Below, piece after piece: positions 55,590 through 64,000 of a stretch of 64,000 nucleotides of DNA. Under the pieces are notes generated by a model that saw only the letters and a program-made list of their open reading frames with translations, made no database searches and was not told the origin of the DNA. The stretch comes from CBDHHC01 sp965263345 (GTDB lineage Bacteria; Pseudomonadota; Alphaproteobacteria; Rhizobiales; CBDHHC01). Within the stretch, counting starts at the first letter, position 1, and each line of letters begins with the position of its first letter. Both the position numbers and the translations under genes were made by a program. The stretch covers positions 1 to 64,000 of the forward strand of contig CBDHHC010000016.1 in NCBI GenBank assembly GCA_965263345.1, given 5' to 3'.

Positions 55590-56870
55590 TTACTCAATAT
55601 CTATACGCTCAAGACCACCCATATAAGGTTTAAGAGCATCGGGAATTAGAACAGAGCCATTTTCTTGCTGATAGTTCTCTAATAAAGCAACCATGGTTCT
55701 TCCAATCGCTAATCCTGATCCATTGAGTGTATGCACAAAATGTAAATCTTTACCATCAGAAACCCGAAACCTTGCATTCATCCGGCGCGCCTGGAAATCA
55801 CCACATACAGAGCAGCTTGAAATTTCACGATAAGCATTCTGCCCCGGCAACCAAACTTCCAAATCATAAGTTTTTCGAGCACCAAAGCCTAAATCACCTG
55901 TACACAATGACACAACACGATAGGCAAACCCTAGTCTTTTCAATATTTCTTCTGCACAGCTTGTCATCCGCTCATGTTCTTCAATTGCTTTATCAGGATG
56001 TACAATACTTACAAGCTCAACCTTTGAAAATTGGTGTTGGCGGATCATTCCTCTAGTATCACGACCAGCCGCCCCGGCTTCCATACGGAAACAAGGTGTA
56101 TACGCTGTAAACCTAAGAGGTAATTCATCTTCACGAACAATACTGTCACGCACAAGGTTTGTTAAAGGAACTTCAGCAGTTGGTATCAACCAAAAACCAT
56201 TTTCTGTTCTGTATTGGTCATCTGCAAATTTTGGAAGTTGCGCAGTACCATACATCGTCTCATCATGCACAAGAAACGGAGGAAGGATTTCAGTATATCC
56301 AAACTCACTTGTATGAATATCCAACATAAAAGCAGCAAGCGCTCGTTCTAGTTTTGCAAGAGCACTTTTTAAAACTACAAAACGAGAACCAGATAGTTTC
56401 GCAGCTGTCTCGAAGTCCATTAAGCCTAACTGCTCGCCAATATCAAAATGTTGTTTTACATCAAATGAAAACGTGTTAGGTGTGCCAACTTCCCTAACTA
56501 AAATATTATCATTTTCGTCCTCACCTTCAGGCACATCATCATGAGGGATATTTGGTAGAACAGACATAAGCTCTTTTAATTGAGAGGAGAGCTCCCTCTC
56601 CTTGTTTTCTCCATCAGCAATAGATTTTTTCAACTCAGAAACTTCATCCATTAATTTTTTAGCAGCTTCTTCGTCACCTGTCCCCTTAGCCTTACCGATA
56701 CCTTTTGAAGCTGTATTTCGACGTGTTTGAAACTCTTGTAACTCTTGTACATTTGCCCGTCGAGCTTCATCAACTGCCAAAATATTATTAGCTTGTGCAT
56801 CCAGACCTCTTTTGGCCATAGCAGCATCAAAAGCTTCCTGATTATCTCGAATCCATTTCAGATCAAACAC
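55590..56870 (-). CDS. serS: serine--tRNA ligase
   Basis: Class II aminoacyl-tRNA synthetase (426 residues) charging tRNA-Ser. The N-terminal long antiparallel coiled coil (about residues 30-105) binds the tRNA variable arm. Motif 2 is FRMEAGAAGRDTRGMIRQHQ, and motif 3 is in GSGLAIGRTMVALLEN. Length and motifs are complete. First gene of the serS-surE pair, with the nlpD-like gene further downstream. Confidence 0.98.
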   Translation of the reverse strand: MFDLKWIRDNQEAFDAAMAKRGLDAQANNILAVDEARRANVQELQEFQTRRNTASKGIGKAKGTGDEEAAKKLMDEVSELKKSIADGENKERELSSQLKELMSVLPNIPHDDVPEGEDENDNILVREVGTPNTFSFDVKQHFDIGEQLGLMDFETAAKLSGSRFVVLKSALAKLERALAAFMLDIHTSEFGYTEILPPFLVHDETMYGTAQLPKFADDQYRTENGFWLIPTAEVPLTNLVRDSIVREDELPLRFTAYTPCFRMEAGAAGRDTRGMIRQHQFSKVELVSIVHPDKAIEEHERMTSCAEEILKRLGFAYRVVSLCTGDLGFGARKTYDLEVWLPGQNAYREISSCSVCGDFQARRMNARFRVSDGKDLHFVHTLNGSGLAIGRTMVALLENYQQENGSVLIPDALKPYMGGLERIDIE

Positions 56871-57122
56871 TATTGAAATCCCCGATTTTGATAGTAATTA
56901 ATTGGTTTGAGGCGTCGCCTTAATATTTGGCCCCATTCTATACGCCTTGTCGATCATAACGTCTAGCCCTATACCAAAACTAAAGACTTATTCATTAAGT
57001 TTCCAATATTTAACAAAGAAAAACATCATATATTGCATAACATTATGTATATGTGGCAATCTAACACGATCAACAGTACAATGGTTTATGAATGCAAAGA
57101 TGAACGATATAAAGTCTGCAGA

Positions 57123-57608
57123 ATGACGGATAAACAACTATCTCACCTGAATAAACAAGGCGAAGCACATATGGTTGATGTCTCACAAAAAGACATTACA
57201 ACACGAATTGCCTGTGCGGAAGGTTTTGTTACTATGCAACCAGAAACATTGCAAATCATGGAAGCAGGAAATACAAAAAAAGGCGATGTTCTTGCTGCAG
57301 CTCGCATTGCTGGAATAATGGCTGCTAAAAAAACTGCCGACCTCATCCCATTATGCCACCCTCTTCCCTTGTCAAAAATTACAATTGAATTTACCAACCA
57401 GAAAGAACCATGTGGCGTGCTTGTTTCCTCTACAGTGAAGCTAAATGGTAAAACTGGTGTGGAAATGGAAGCCTTAACAGCTGTATCCGTCGCCTGTTTA
57501 ACTTTATATGACATGCTAAAATCTGTTGATAAAGCTATGGCTTTAACAGATATCCGCCTCACACAAAAAACAGGAGGTAAATCAGGAGATTATCACCTTG
57601 AAAGGTAA
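57123..57608 (+). CDS. moaC: cyclic pyranopterin monophosphate synthase MoaC
   Basis: Second step of molybdenum cofactor synthesis: converts the 3',8-cyclo-GTP made by MoaA to cyclic pyranopterin monophosphate. Conserved motifs are AHMVDVSQKDIT, KTADLIPLCHPLPLSKI and GVEMEALTAVSVACLTLYDM, and the C-terminal GGKSGDY. The start at 57123 gives the family length of 161 residues; the frame is open further upstream to a TTG at 57033, but that part is not conserved-looking. Twelve bases upstream of moeA. The trpC gene often found ahead of moaC in this class is not here. Confidence 0.95.
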   Translation: MTDKQLSHLNKQGEAHMVDVSQKDITTRIACAEGFVTMQPETLQIMEAGNTKKGDVLAAARIAGIMAAKKTADLIPLCHPLPLSKITIEFTNQKEPCGVLVSSTVKLNGKTGVEMEALTAVSVACLTLYDMLKSVDKAMALTDIRLTQKTGGKSGDYHLER

Positions 57609-57620
57609 GTACAATAACCA

Positions 57621-58823
57621 ATGCCTCTAACACCAGTTGAACAAGCTCTAAAAATACTAACACAAGACTTAAAGCCTCTTGATACCGAAACCGTTAGCTT
57701 ACATGAAGCCGAGGGTCGTGTTCTTTCAGAAAATATTACCGCAAAAATTACACAGCCCCCTTTTAATGCATCAGCTATGGACGGATACGCAGCGAATATT
57801 CAGGACTTAAAAAGCCTCCCAGCGCGTTTACATATCATCGGGGAATCCTCAGCTGGACATAAATACAATGGAGCAATAATAGCTGGTAAAACAGTAAAAA
57901 TATCAACTGGCGCCGTCATTCCTGAGGGAGCAGATACAATTATATTAAAAGAAAATATTGAGCGAGAGGGTGATTATATAATTGTAAAAGACGAAGAAAC
58001 CCAAAATAAACATATACGTTTTTCGGGTATTGATTTCAAAGCGGATGATATACTTCTCAAAAGTGGACAAGCATTATCAGCCAAGGATCTTGCATTAGCA
58101 GCAGCGATGAACCACGCAACTCTAAATGTTCACCTCAAACCTAAAGTCGCCATTTTGGCAAGCGGGGATGAGTTAGTAGAACCAGGAGAAATTCCGTCTT
58201 CAGATCAAATTATTTCCTCAATTCCTTATGGTTTAGCCCCTATGATTAGAAAATGGGGAGCAGATCCAATTCTACTAGGCATTGCAAAAGATGAGAGAAA
58301 CTCTCTAATTCAGAAGATAAAACAAGCACATCACTCAGATATACTTGTTACATTAGGCGGAGCTTCAGTAGGAGATCACGACCTAATGCAACAATCCCTA
58401 TTAGAACAAGGCATGCAATTACATTTCTGGAAAATCGCCATGCGTCCTGGTAAACCTATGATTTCAGGCAAAATAAACAATACACATGTCCTTGGGTTAC
58501 CAGGAAACCCTGTATCTTCTTTTGTATGTGCACATATTTTCCTATCCCAAATGATATACGCACTATTAGGACGAAAAGACTTTGCAATAAAACATCAAAA
58601 AGCAATACTAATTAATGACTTACCTAAAAATGGTATTCGACAACACTATATGCGGGCGATATCAAATCCAAATGCAGAGGGAAGGTTAGAAGTTCAAGTT
58701 TTTGAACAACAAGATAGTTCATTAATAAATATTTTCGCCAAAAGTAATTGTCTCGTTATCAGGGAACCTAATGCTCCTCCCGCATACTCTCAGGATCTTG
58801 TGAATATCATTCCATTAATTTAA
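57621..58823 (+). CDS. moeA: molybdopterin molybdenumtransferase MoeA
   Basis: Inserts molybdate into adenylated molybdopterin (400 residues). Motifs: PPFNASAMDGYAA near the N-terminus, STGAVIPEGADTI, the central MoCF domain with TLGGASVGDHDLM, and MRPGKPMISGKINNTHVLGLPGNPVSS. Full length. Operon with moaC; lexA follows after a 182-base gap that has its own control site. Confidence 0.96.
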   Translation: MPLTPVEQALKILTQDLKPLDTETVSLHEAEGRVLSENITAKITQPPFNASAMDGYAANIQDLKSLPARLHIIGESSAGHKYNGAIIAGKTVKISTGAVIPEGADTIILKENIEREGDYIIVKDEETQNKHIRFSGIDFKADDILLKSGQALSAKDLALAAAMNHATLNVHLKPKVAILASGDELVEPGEIPSSDQIISSIPYGLAPMIRKWGADPILLGIAKDERNSLIQKIKQAHHSDILVTLGGASVGDHDLMQQSLLEQGMQLHFWKIAMRPGKPMISGKINNTHVLGLPGNPVSSFVCAHIFLSQMIYALLGRKDFAIKHQKAILINDLPKNGIRQHYMRAISNPNAEGRLEVQVFEQQDSSLINIFAKSNCLVIREPNAPPAYSQDLVNIIPLI

Positions 58824-58912
58824 ATCGCCAGATTTATAAGCATTATTTTAAAGCAAAAATCAAAAAGAGATATAATTATCACTTGTACTCTCAAACAGGA
58901 CAGAATATATAT

Positions 58913-58927
58913 GTTCATGTTTTGTAC
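58913..58927 (+). promoter_or_regulatory. LexA operator (SOS box) upstream of lexA
   Basis: The sequence GTTC-ATGTTTT-GTAC matches the alphaproteobacterial SOS box GTTC-N7-GTTC at 7 of 8 fixed positions. It lies about 80 bases upstream of the lexA start codon, consistent with autorepression. Confidence 0.7.
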
Positions 58928-59005
58928 ATAAGAATGATTCGTGAAAATCTCTGTACAATCGCAAAAATTGGGTAGCTAATTTATTTGTCACAAGGAACAT
59001 TGCCT

Positions 59006-59725
59006 ATGCTCACTCCAAAACAAAAAGAACTATTGTTGTTCATTCATGAGCGTGTAAATGAAAGTGGTGTTCCTCCTTCCTTTGACGAAATGAAAGTTGC
59101 CCTAGACCTGCGATCAAAATCTGGAATTCACAGACTTATTACAGCGCTGGAAGAACGTGGTTTTATTAGGCGTTTGCCCCATAGAGCCAGGGCATTAGAG
59201 ATATTAAAACTTCCAGAAGGAACACCTCAAATTCAAGAAGTCCGAAGAAGTCAGGGCTTTTCCCCAAATGTGATAGAGGGAAGTTTAGGCAAAGAAAAAC
59301 ATATTGAGAACACCTCCCAAATAACACCAGTCACGCCTCAACAAGGGATTGCAATACCTATTATGGGCAGAATTGCAGCAGGCGTGCCAATAAGTGCTAT
59401 TGAAAACAAAACAAATGAGATTCAGGTGCCACAAGAATTATTATCTCAAGGCGATCATTTTGCATTAGAAGTACATGGAGACTCTATGGAAGGAGCCGGA
59501 ATATTAGACGGTGACACCGTTCTTATATGCAAATGCGATACAGCTGATAATGGAGATATCGTCGTTGCCTTAGTTGATGAAGAAGAAGCTACTCTTAAAA
59601 GATTAAGGCGCAAAGGCCAATCAATAGCACTAGAAGCAGCTAATCCAGCTTATGAAACACGCATATTTGGGCCAGATCGCGTTCGGGTTCAAGGACGCCT
59701 GGTAGGTCTTATTAGAAAATATTAG
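59006..59725 (+). CDS. lexA: SOS response repressor and self-cleaving protease LexA
   Basis: A 239-residue repressor. The N-terminal winged helix-turn-helix (LTPKQKELLLFIHERVNESG, PPSFDEMKVALDLRS) binds SOS boxes. The C-terminal S24 domain has the cleavage site Ala-Gly in RIAAGVPIS, the catalytic Ser in HGDSMEGAGI and Lys in EEATLKRLRR. It is cleaved with RecA filaments after DNA damage. The ATG at 59006 has AAGGA upstream and is preferred to a TTG at 58985. Its own SOS box lies at 58913-58927. Confidence 0.97.
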   Translation: MLTPKQKELLLFIHERVNESGVPPSFDEMKVALDLRSKSGIHRLITALEERGFIRRLPHRARALEILKLPEGTPQIQEVRRSQGFSPNVIEGSLGKEKHIENTSQITPVTPQQGIAIPIMGRIAAGVPISAIENKTNEIQVPQELLSQGDHFALEVHGDSMEGAGILDGDTVLICKCDTADNGDIVVALVDEEEATLKRLRRKGQSIALEAANPAYETRIFGPDRVRVQGRLVGLIRKY

Positions 59726-60073
59726 TCTACAGATAATCTAAACCCTAATAGTTTTGGCTAAACTAAAACTTAGCCAAAACGTCTCCCAAAAGCTATATTT
59801 TGTATCTTCCTCAAAAAATAAATATGAATTACTATTAAATAACAAAGAGTTAGAAATATTTCACACAAGAAATGTAAAACATTTTTATCTTATAAATATT
59901 AACAATGTTTAAGAACTAGACACACAAAGCAATCTGAAAATATATTCCATATATAAATTTTATATGGAAATATTTTTCCTTTTTTTGCTTTTAACCCCCT
60001 AATTTATAGAAAAAACTTCCAAAAAAGCTTATATTGTGAAATATATTAGCATAAATATTCGAGAGGAATGACC
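59726..60073. other. intergenic region between lexA and cysH
   Basis: AT-rich spacer. It contains the lexA-side hairpin at 59751-59780 and, at the far end, GAGAGG (60061-60066) serving cysH. Nothing else was recognised. Confidence 0.45.
59751..59780 (+). terminator. hairpin downstream of lexA
   Basis: Arms GTTTTGGCTAA (59751-59761) and TTAGCCAAAAC (59770-59780) are perfect 11-base complements with an 8-base loop, 25 bases after the lexA stop. No T run follows, so termination is likely but not certain. Confidence 0.65.
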
Positions 60074-60844
60074 GTGCAATTATCCAATCTACAACAAAGC
60101 TATGATACTTATCATGACCAAGGTTACGATTTTGGATCTGAAATGCACATGAATATTCTAAAAAATAGATATCAAAATCTTGAAGCCACAGAACTATTAC
60201 AACCACTTATTCAGGATGAGTTACAAGGTAAAATCGCAGTAAGTTCATCATTTGGAGCAGAGTCAGCAATTCTATTGCACATGGTTTCTCAAATTGATGT
60301 CACAACACCTGTTTTATTCATCGATACTGGTAAGCTTTTCCAGAAAACAATCGAATATCGGGACACAGTGGCTGAGTTTCTAGGGTTACAAAACATCAAA
60401 ATTATCTCTCCAGACCAAAAAGTTATTGAAAATAAAGATGGAAACGGAGATTTATGGAAAACATCTCCAGATCTTTGCTGCGAAATAAGAAAAGTACACC
60501 CTTTTGAGCACGAATTGTCTAAATATTCTGCTGTTATCACAGGAAGAAAACGTTATCAGGCCAACACACGTTCTACACTTGATATGATCGAGCATGACGG
60601 CAAGCAAATTAAAATAAACCCAATTGCAAGATGGGACATCCAAAAATTACAAAATTATATGGTTGAGCATAATCTACCTGCACACCCATTAGTTTCCGAA
60701 GGGTATCTCTCTATTGGCTGCGAACCTTGCACATCAAAAGTTAAAGCTGGCGAAGACCCCAGAGCAGGACGTTGGCGTGGTAAAGACAAAACGGAATGTG
60801 GCATCCATTATGTCAACGGAAAAATGGTCCGGGTTGGAGCCTAA
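60074..60844 (+). CDS. cysH: adenylyl-sulfate (APS/PAPS) reductase
   Basis: Thioredoxin-dependent reduction of activated sulfate to sulfite for cysteine synthesis (256 residues). The PP-loop-like SSSFGAESAILLHM binds the nucleotide. Two cysteine pairs, DLCCEIRKV and GCEPCT, mark the 4Fe-4S form that prefers APS. The catalytic C-terminal Cys is in ECGIHY. GAGAGG at 60061-60066 suits a GTG start at 60074 better than the ATG at 60068. Monocistronic; other cys genes are not in the window. Confidence 0.94.
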   Translation: MQLSNLQQSYDTYHDQGYDFGSEMHMNILKNRYQNLEATELLQPLIQDELQGKIAVSSSFGAESAILLHMVSQIDVTTPVLFIDTGKLFQKTIEYRDTVAEFLGLQNIKIISPDQKVIENKDGNGDLWKTSPDLCCEIRKVHPFEHELSKYSAVITGRKRYQANTRSTLDMIEHDGKQIKINPIARWDIQKLQNYMVEHNLPAHPLVSEGYLSIGCEPCTSKVKAGEDPRAGRWRGKDKTECGIHYVNGKMVRVGA

Positions 60845-60889
60845 AGAAACAGTCTGATGAGGCAAACTAAAACTATATTTTCTTATTTC

Positions 60890-60924
60890 AATATCAGCTA
60901 ATGCAAATTAGCTGATATTTTTTT
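60890..60924 (+). terminator. rho-independent terminator of cysH
   Basis: Perfect 13-base arms (60890-60902 and 60907-60919), a GCAA tetraloop and a T run (60918-60924), about 45 bases after the cysH stop codon. Confidence 0.93.
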
Positions 60925-61006
60925 ATGCCGTAAACTAGATTACCCTCCCTAAATATAGCATTATATTACAACACGAAATAATCAAATCATTGATAAGGGG
61001 AAAAAC

Positions 61007-61936
61007 ATGCGCTGGAGAGGACGTCGAGAAAGTGACAACGTTGAAGACCGTAGGGGCCAAAGCCCGGGCTTTCGATTCCCATTCCCTGGGAGTGGACGTG
61101 GGCGCATCAGATTACCAAGCCGTCGCGGTGTACAAAGGGGTGGTGGAATAGGAATTGTGGGAATGTTGATATTATTCGGCATTATGCTCCTTCTTGGTAT
61201 TGACCCGCGTGTCTTGCTTCAGGGCTCAGGCACTTCCCCCATTCAAATTGACAATAGATACGAACAAACCCGACGTCCGACATCTAAAGTCAATGATGAT
61301 TTAGCAAACTTCGTTAAGGTTGTACTTGCTGACACAGAAGACGTTTGGCATCAAATTTTTCGTCAAGAAGGTGGCCGCTATTCAGAACCAAAATTAGTAT
61401 TGTTCACACGAGCTGTCAGAACAGCCTGTGGCACAGGGCAATCAGCAATGGGACCATTCTATTGTCCAGCAGATCGCAAAGTATACATTGATCTATCCTT
61501 CTACAGAGAATTAAAAGACCGCTTCCAAGCACCAGGTGATTTCGCGCAAGCCTATGTTATTGCTCATGAGGTTGGACATCATGTACAAACCTTGTTAGGC
61601 ATTGCAGAAAAAGTACAACGAACAAAATTAAAAGTCTCAAAAGTTGAAGGCAACCGCCTACAAGTGAGAATGGAATTACAGGCAGATTGTTTTGCCGGAT
61701 GGTGGGCACAACAAGCACAACGCACCAAAAATATCCTTGAACCAGGCGATATAAAAGAAGCTCTAAATGCTGCAAGCGCCATCGGAGATGACCGTATTCA
61801 AAAACGATCAAGAGGTTTTGTTGTACCAGACTCATTTACACATGGATCATCCGAACAACGTGTACGGTGGTTCAAACGTGGCTTTGAAAACGGCAGTATG
61901 CAAACTTGTAATACATTCTCAGCGTCTACACTCTAA
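61007..61936 (+). CDS. ypfJ: neutral zinc metallopeptidase, YpfJ family
   Basis: A 309-residue membrane-anchored protein. The Arg/Gly-rich N-terminus (RWRGRRESDNVEDRRG) is cytoplasmic. One helix spans residues 46-68. The outer domain has the conserved GTGQSAMGPFYCPADRKVYI, the zinc-binding HEVGHH, and QADCFAGWWA with the third ligand, then ASAIGDDRIQ near the C-terminus. The in vivo substrate of this family is unknown. AGGGG lies upstream of the ATG. Confidence 0.93.
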   Translation: MRWRGRRESDNVEDRRGQSPGFRFPFPGSGRGRIRLPSRRGVQRGGGIGIVGMLILFGIMLLLGIDPRVLLQGSGTSPIQIDNRYEQTRRPTSKVNDDLANFVKVVLADTEDVWHQIFRQEGGRYSEPKLVLFTRAVRTACGTGQSAMGPFYCPADRKVYIDLSFYRELKDRFQAPGDFAQAYVIAHEVGHHVQTLLGIAEKVQRTKLKVSKVEGNRLQVRMELQADCFAGWWAQQAQRTKNILEPGDIKEALNAASAIGDDRIQKRSRGFVVPDSFTHGSSEQRVRWFKRGFENGSMQTCNTFSASTL

Positions 61937-62170
61937 ATGACAAAATGATCTTATAAAAACGTATAATAAAGCATAAAAATTACGACATAATATCTTATAT
62001 GTGAACGTGAAAAAGTAAAAAAAATTTGTAAGCAATGAATAAATAAAAATCTGAATTAGATGTTCATTGGCTATTCATGTTAACTAGATCACATTACAAC
62101 CTATAACTATTAGGAGTTTTTATTGCAGCATTCATAATCACTTCAAACATGGTGTCAAAAGGGAGCACAC

Positions 62171-62482
62171 ATGATGAATATCAGAAAATTTATTTTTATG
62201 ATTATTCCTGTCATATTGATAGGGTTATCAAACATCACAACTGCTAATGCTTTTAGCCCGAAAACCAAACCAGCTGTAGCAGAACAAAGCTTAGTACAAA
62301 AAGTACATGGTTATGGTTACAGAAAATATAGATATTACAGACCATACTACTATCGTAAAAGATATTACCGTCGTCCTTATTACTATCGCAAAAGATATTA
62401 CAGAAGACCTTACTACAAATACAGAAAATACCGCAAACGTTACTACCGTCGTCCATACTACAAGCGTAGATATTACTGGTAG
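62171..62482 (+). CDS. exported Tyr/Arg-rich repetitive peptide
   Basis: A 103-residue protein with a signal peptide (ending TTANA). The mature part is almost only Tyr, Arg, Lys and Pro, built on a RKRYYRRPYY unit repeated about four times. AGGGAG lies upstream of the ATG. Composition is like the exported protein at 49603-50100 and the Lys/Tyr stretch of the caspase-like protein. It may bind acidic envelope polymers; function unknown. The DNA repeats make copy number prone to change. Confidence 0.7.
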   Translation: MMNIRKFIFMIIPVILIGLSNITTANAFSPKTKPAVAEQSLVQKVHGYGYRKYRYYRPYYYRKRYYRRPYYYRKRYYRRPYYKYRKYRKRYYRRPYYKRRYYW

Positions 62483-62561
62483 GCAGGAGATTATATAGAA
62501 AATTTCTCCATAGCGGTTGATATTTCTACACTTATAAAAGAACTATTTATTTCTAAACTTA

Positions 62562-62614
62562 ATTTTGCGCGTTTTATTTTATACAATTCAGAACTCCTAA
62601 TAAACGCGCAAAAT
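62562..62614 (+). terminator. hairpin downstream of the Tyr/Arg-rich peptide gene
   Basis: Arms ATTTTGCGCGTTT (62562-62574) and AAACGCGCAAAAT (62602-62614) are perfect complements with a 27-base loop, about 80 bases after the stop. It could end that transcript; the long loop and lack of a T run leave other roles open. Confidence 0.5.
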
Positions 62615-63009
62615 ATTTCTCTTCAAAAGAAAACATTCTATAAATTACCCAAGCCATATAAATTAGGTACTACCCTCAAAATAACTCCACATTTAATTAG
62701 TCTTTGCTTAAATGCCACGAACTCTCCTCGTTGCAATGATACAAGTCTCCAAAGACCATTCATTAATTATCGGCTATGTCTCTTCGTAATTCATAGAGCT
62801 TTTTGGGTTAGGAACCTCGGGCACAATACAATCAAACCGATATAAGTGCATACGCAAAAGCTTAAGATGCTTGGAAGACTGTTATATCGACTGCACAAAG
62901 CCCTCTGCATCAAACAGATACTCATCATTATAAGGGAGCGCTAGATCACGTGCATAACTTTTTTATATCAATGAAATCAATGGTTTGGAATATAGACTAT
63001 TATTAATTT

Positions 63010-63058
63010 TTTCTAAAGCTCTTCTCGTAACTGTGTAAAATAAGAAGAGCTTTAGAAA
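63010..63058 (-). terminator. hairpin downstream of the MMPL/RND gene
   Basis: A perfect 16-base stem (63010-63025 with 63043-63058) and a 17-base loop, 7 bases beyond the stop codon of the minus-strand transporter gene. No T run follows on the minus strand. Confidence 0.65.
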
Positions 63059-63065
63059 TGAAAAA

Positions 63066-64000
63066 CTAAGCTTCTTTGCTATTACTATGTTTACTATTAC
63101 CATGAGTGATAATTCTCAAACGAATAGCAGAAAGAATAATTGCGGGTAAAATAATCAGATCTGCAATCAAAGCAGTAACAAGAGTTGTCATTGACAATTG
63201 CCCAAACAAACGCAACGGCGGTAAATCACTTAAAATCGTAACAGCTAAACCAAGAACCAACACCACGGTCGTCAGTAATAAGACAGGCCCAATTCGTTCT
63301 ACAGTTTGAAAAACTGCTGTTTCCCAATTGTTACTCCTTGCTCTTTCGATGTAAAGACGATTAAGAAAATGTATACTGTCATCAACGGCCAAACCAAATG
63401 CAACTGTCAAACCAATAACACTCGCATACTCCAGACCATTTCCATTAACATACAACAACGCACCTGCTGCAACGATTGGGAATATATTTGGAGCAATCGC
63501 AAGGATAATCGCTTTATAAGAACGAAAGGCCACTCCAATCAAAACAATCACAATAACAATAGCAACCATTAAGCCCGTATTAAGTTGCTGAATCATATCA
63601 GAGCTTTGTAAAGCTGTTAGAGTGATTAATCCGGTAACGGTAAATTTATAATCAGGATAATCTGTTTGAAGCTGAGAAAATTTCTTTTCAATATTTTTAA
63701 TAATCGGAGTAATTTCATCAGAATCTAGATTTGGTATTCTGCCCGTCACAAGTAAAATATTTTCGTCCTTTTTAAGCATACGAGCAGTTAAATGCTCAGG
63801 CATTTTCCCTAAATATTCTAGAAAATTCTTCTCTTTATCTTTCTCAATATTCTGGAAGACCCAGCGCCTCAAAATTTCAAGTGACCAAACATTACCAACA
63901 ATAGGTTCTTGCTCTACAATATTATGAGATTTTTCGATAAGCTCTAAAACTTCTTTACTTTCAAGTTTTGCCTCTTTCGGCATCTTAATCATGACATGAA
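63066..64000 (-). CDS. RND/MMPL family membrane transporter, C-terminal part
   Basis: The frame is open through the right edge of the window, so only the last 311 or so residues are seen and the start lies outside. A soluble loop (up to about residue 130) is followed by five to six helices. The family signature ASVIGLTVAFGLAVDDSIHFLNRLY carries the Asp pair used for proton coupling in MMPL/RND proteins. FTVTGLITLTALQSSDMIQQ is the usual entry to the second helix bundle. Such exporters move lipids or hydrophobic compounds (HpnN-like or uncharacterised). The reading direction and the terminal hairpin show that this is the last gene of its transcript. Confidence 0.85.
   Translation of the reverse strand, partial: HVMIKMPKEAKLESKEVLELIEKSHNIVEQEPIVGNVWSLEILRRWVFQNIEKDKEKNFLEYLGKMPEHLTARMLKKDENILLVTGRIPNLDSDEITPIIKNIEKKFSQLQTDYPDYKFTVTGLITLTALQSSDMIQQLNTGLMVAIVIVIVLIGVAFRSYKAIILAIAPNIFPIVAAGALLYVNGNGLEYASVIGLTVAFGLAVDDSIHFLNRLYIERARSNNWETAVFQTVERIGPVLLLTTVVLVLGLAVTILSDLPPLRLFGQLSMTTLVTALIADLIILPAIILSAIRLRIITHGNSKHSNSKEA

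Larger units (their letters stand above)
62483..63065. other. gene-poor region with possible structured RNA or decayed gene
   Basis: No complete gene is supported. The part at about 62700-62960 is less AT-rich than its flanks and contains inverted repeats, such as CGATATAA (about 62839) with TTATATCG (about 62882). On the minus strand a 24-residue open stretch (YARDLALPYNDEYLF, then DAEGFVQSI and a stop at about 62885) looks protein-like but has no start codon. Either a small RNA or a gene remnant is possible. Confidence 0.35.

Noticed and set aside
1..64000. CRISPR arrays, insertion sequences or prophage genes
   Set aside because: No regularly spaced repeat array, transposase, integrase or phage structural gene was found; the tandem repeats present are inside coding regions.

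Overview
This window looks like the chromosome of an AT-rich, Gram-negative alphaproteobacterium. The evidence is a porin, lipoproteins, a tripartite tricarboxylate transporter, the serS-surE-nlpD and moaC-moeA-lexA gene orders, a GTTC-N7-GTTC type SOS box in front of lexA, and an Fe-S type CysH. Base composition is clearly AT-rich by eye but was not computed. I cannot name the genus.

Layout. 0-3.3 kb: a glyoxalase-fold gene, a LysR regulator, an unknown cysteine-rich protein and a ferric-iron binding protein, each broken by a single frameshift. 3.6-6.3 kb: a membrane glycosyltransferase with an SMR-type partner, then tRNA-Thr(GGT). 6.3-10.4 kb: a tctC-tctB-tctA-abrB transporter operon, with tctA also frameshifted. 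10.8-17 kb: a complete propionyl-CoA to succinyl-CoA operon (pccB, pccA, methylmalonyl-CoA mutase, epimerase) closed by a strong terminator. 17-19.3 kb: a secreted phytase-like esterase.

19.7-43.9 kb is the accessory core, a dense phospho-signalling island. It holds a secreted caspase-like protease, a lipoprotein trypsin-like protease with two cytoplasmic FHA domains, three Ser/Thr kinases of one subfamily (all with a KEYFP signature), two PP2C phosphatases with C-terminal membrane anchors, a VWA-TM-FHA protein, two stand-alone FHA proteins, an FHA protein with a zinc ribbon, an FHA-flavoprotein fusion, and a 966-residue membrane coiled-coil protein. About eight FHA domains are present and no type VI secretion structural gene is visible. 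Several island proteins carry threonines followed at +3 by Ile or Leu next to acidic or Gln residues, which fits kinase sites read by FHA domains. My reading, which is an inference, is a trans-envelope sensing system: VWA, protease and DUF4384 domains outside, and kinase, phosphatase and FHA domains inside.

44-53 kb: mscL, a symporter-type hybrid histidine kinase, a zinc-ribbon-less tandem PqiA protein, a Tyr/Arg-rich exported protein, an RTX-like protein with an unusual 17-residue repeat, and a patatin-like lipoprotein that has lost its catalytic serine. 53-62 kb: housekeeping genes (nlpD-like, surE, serS, moaC, moeA, lexA, cysH, ypfJ). 62-64 kb: a second Tyr/Arg-rich exported peptide, a gene-poor structured stretch, and an RND/MMPL transporter running off the right edge.
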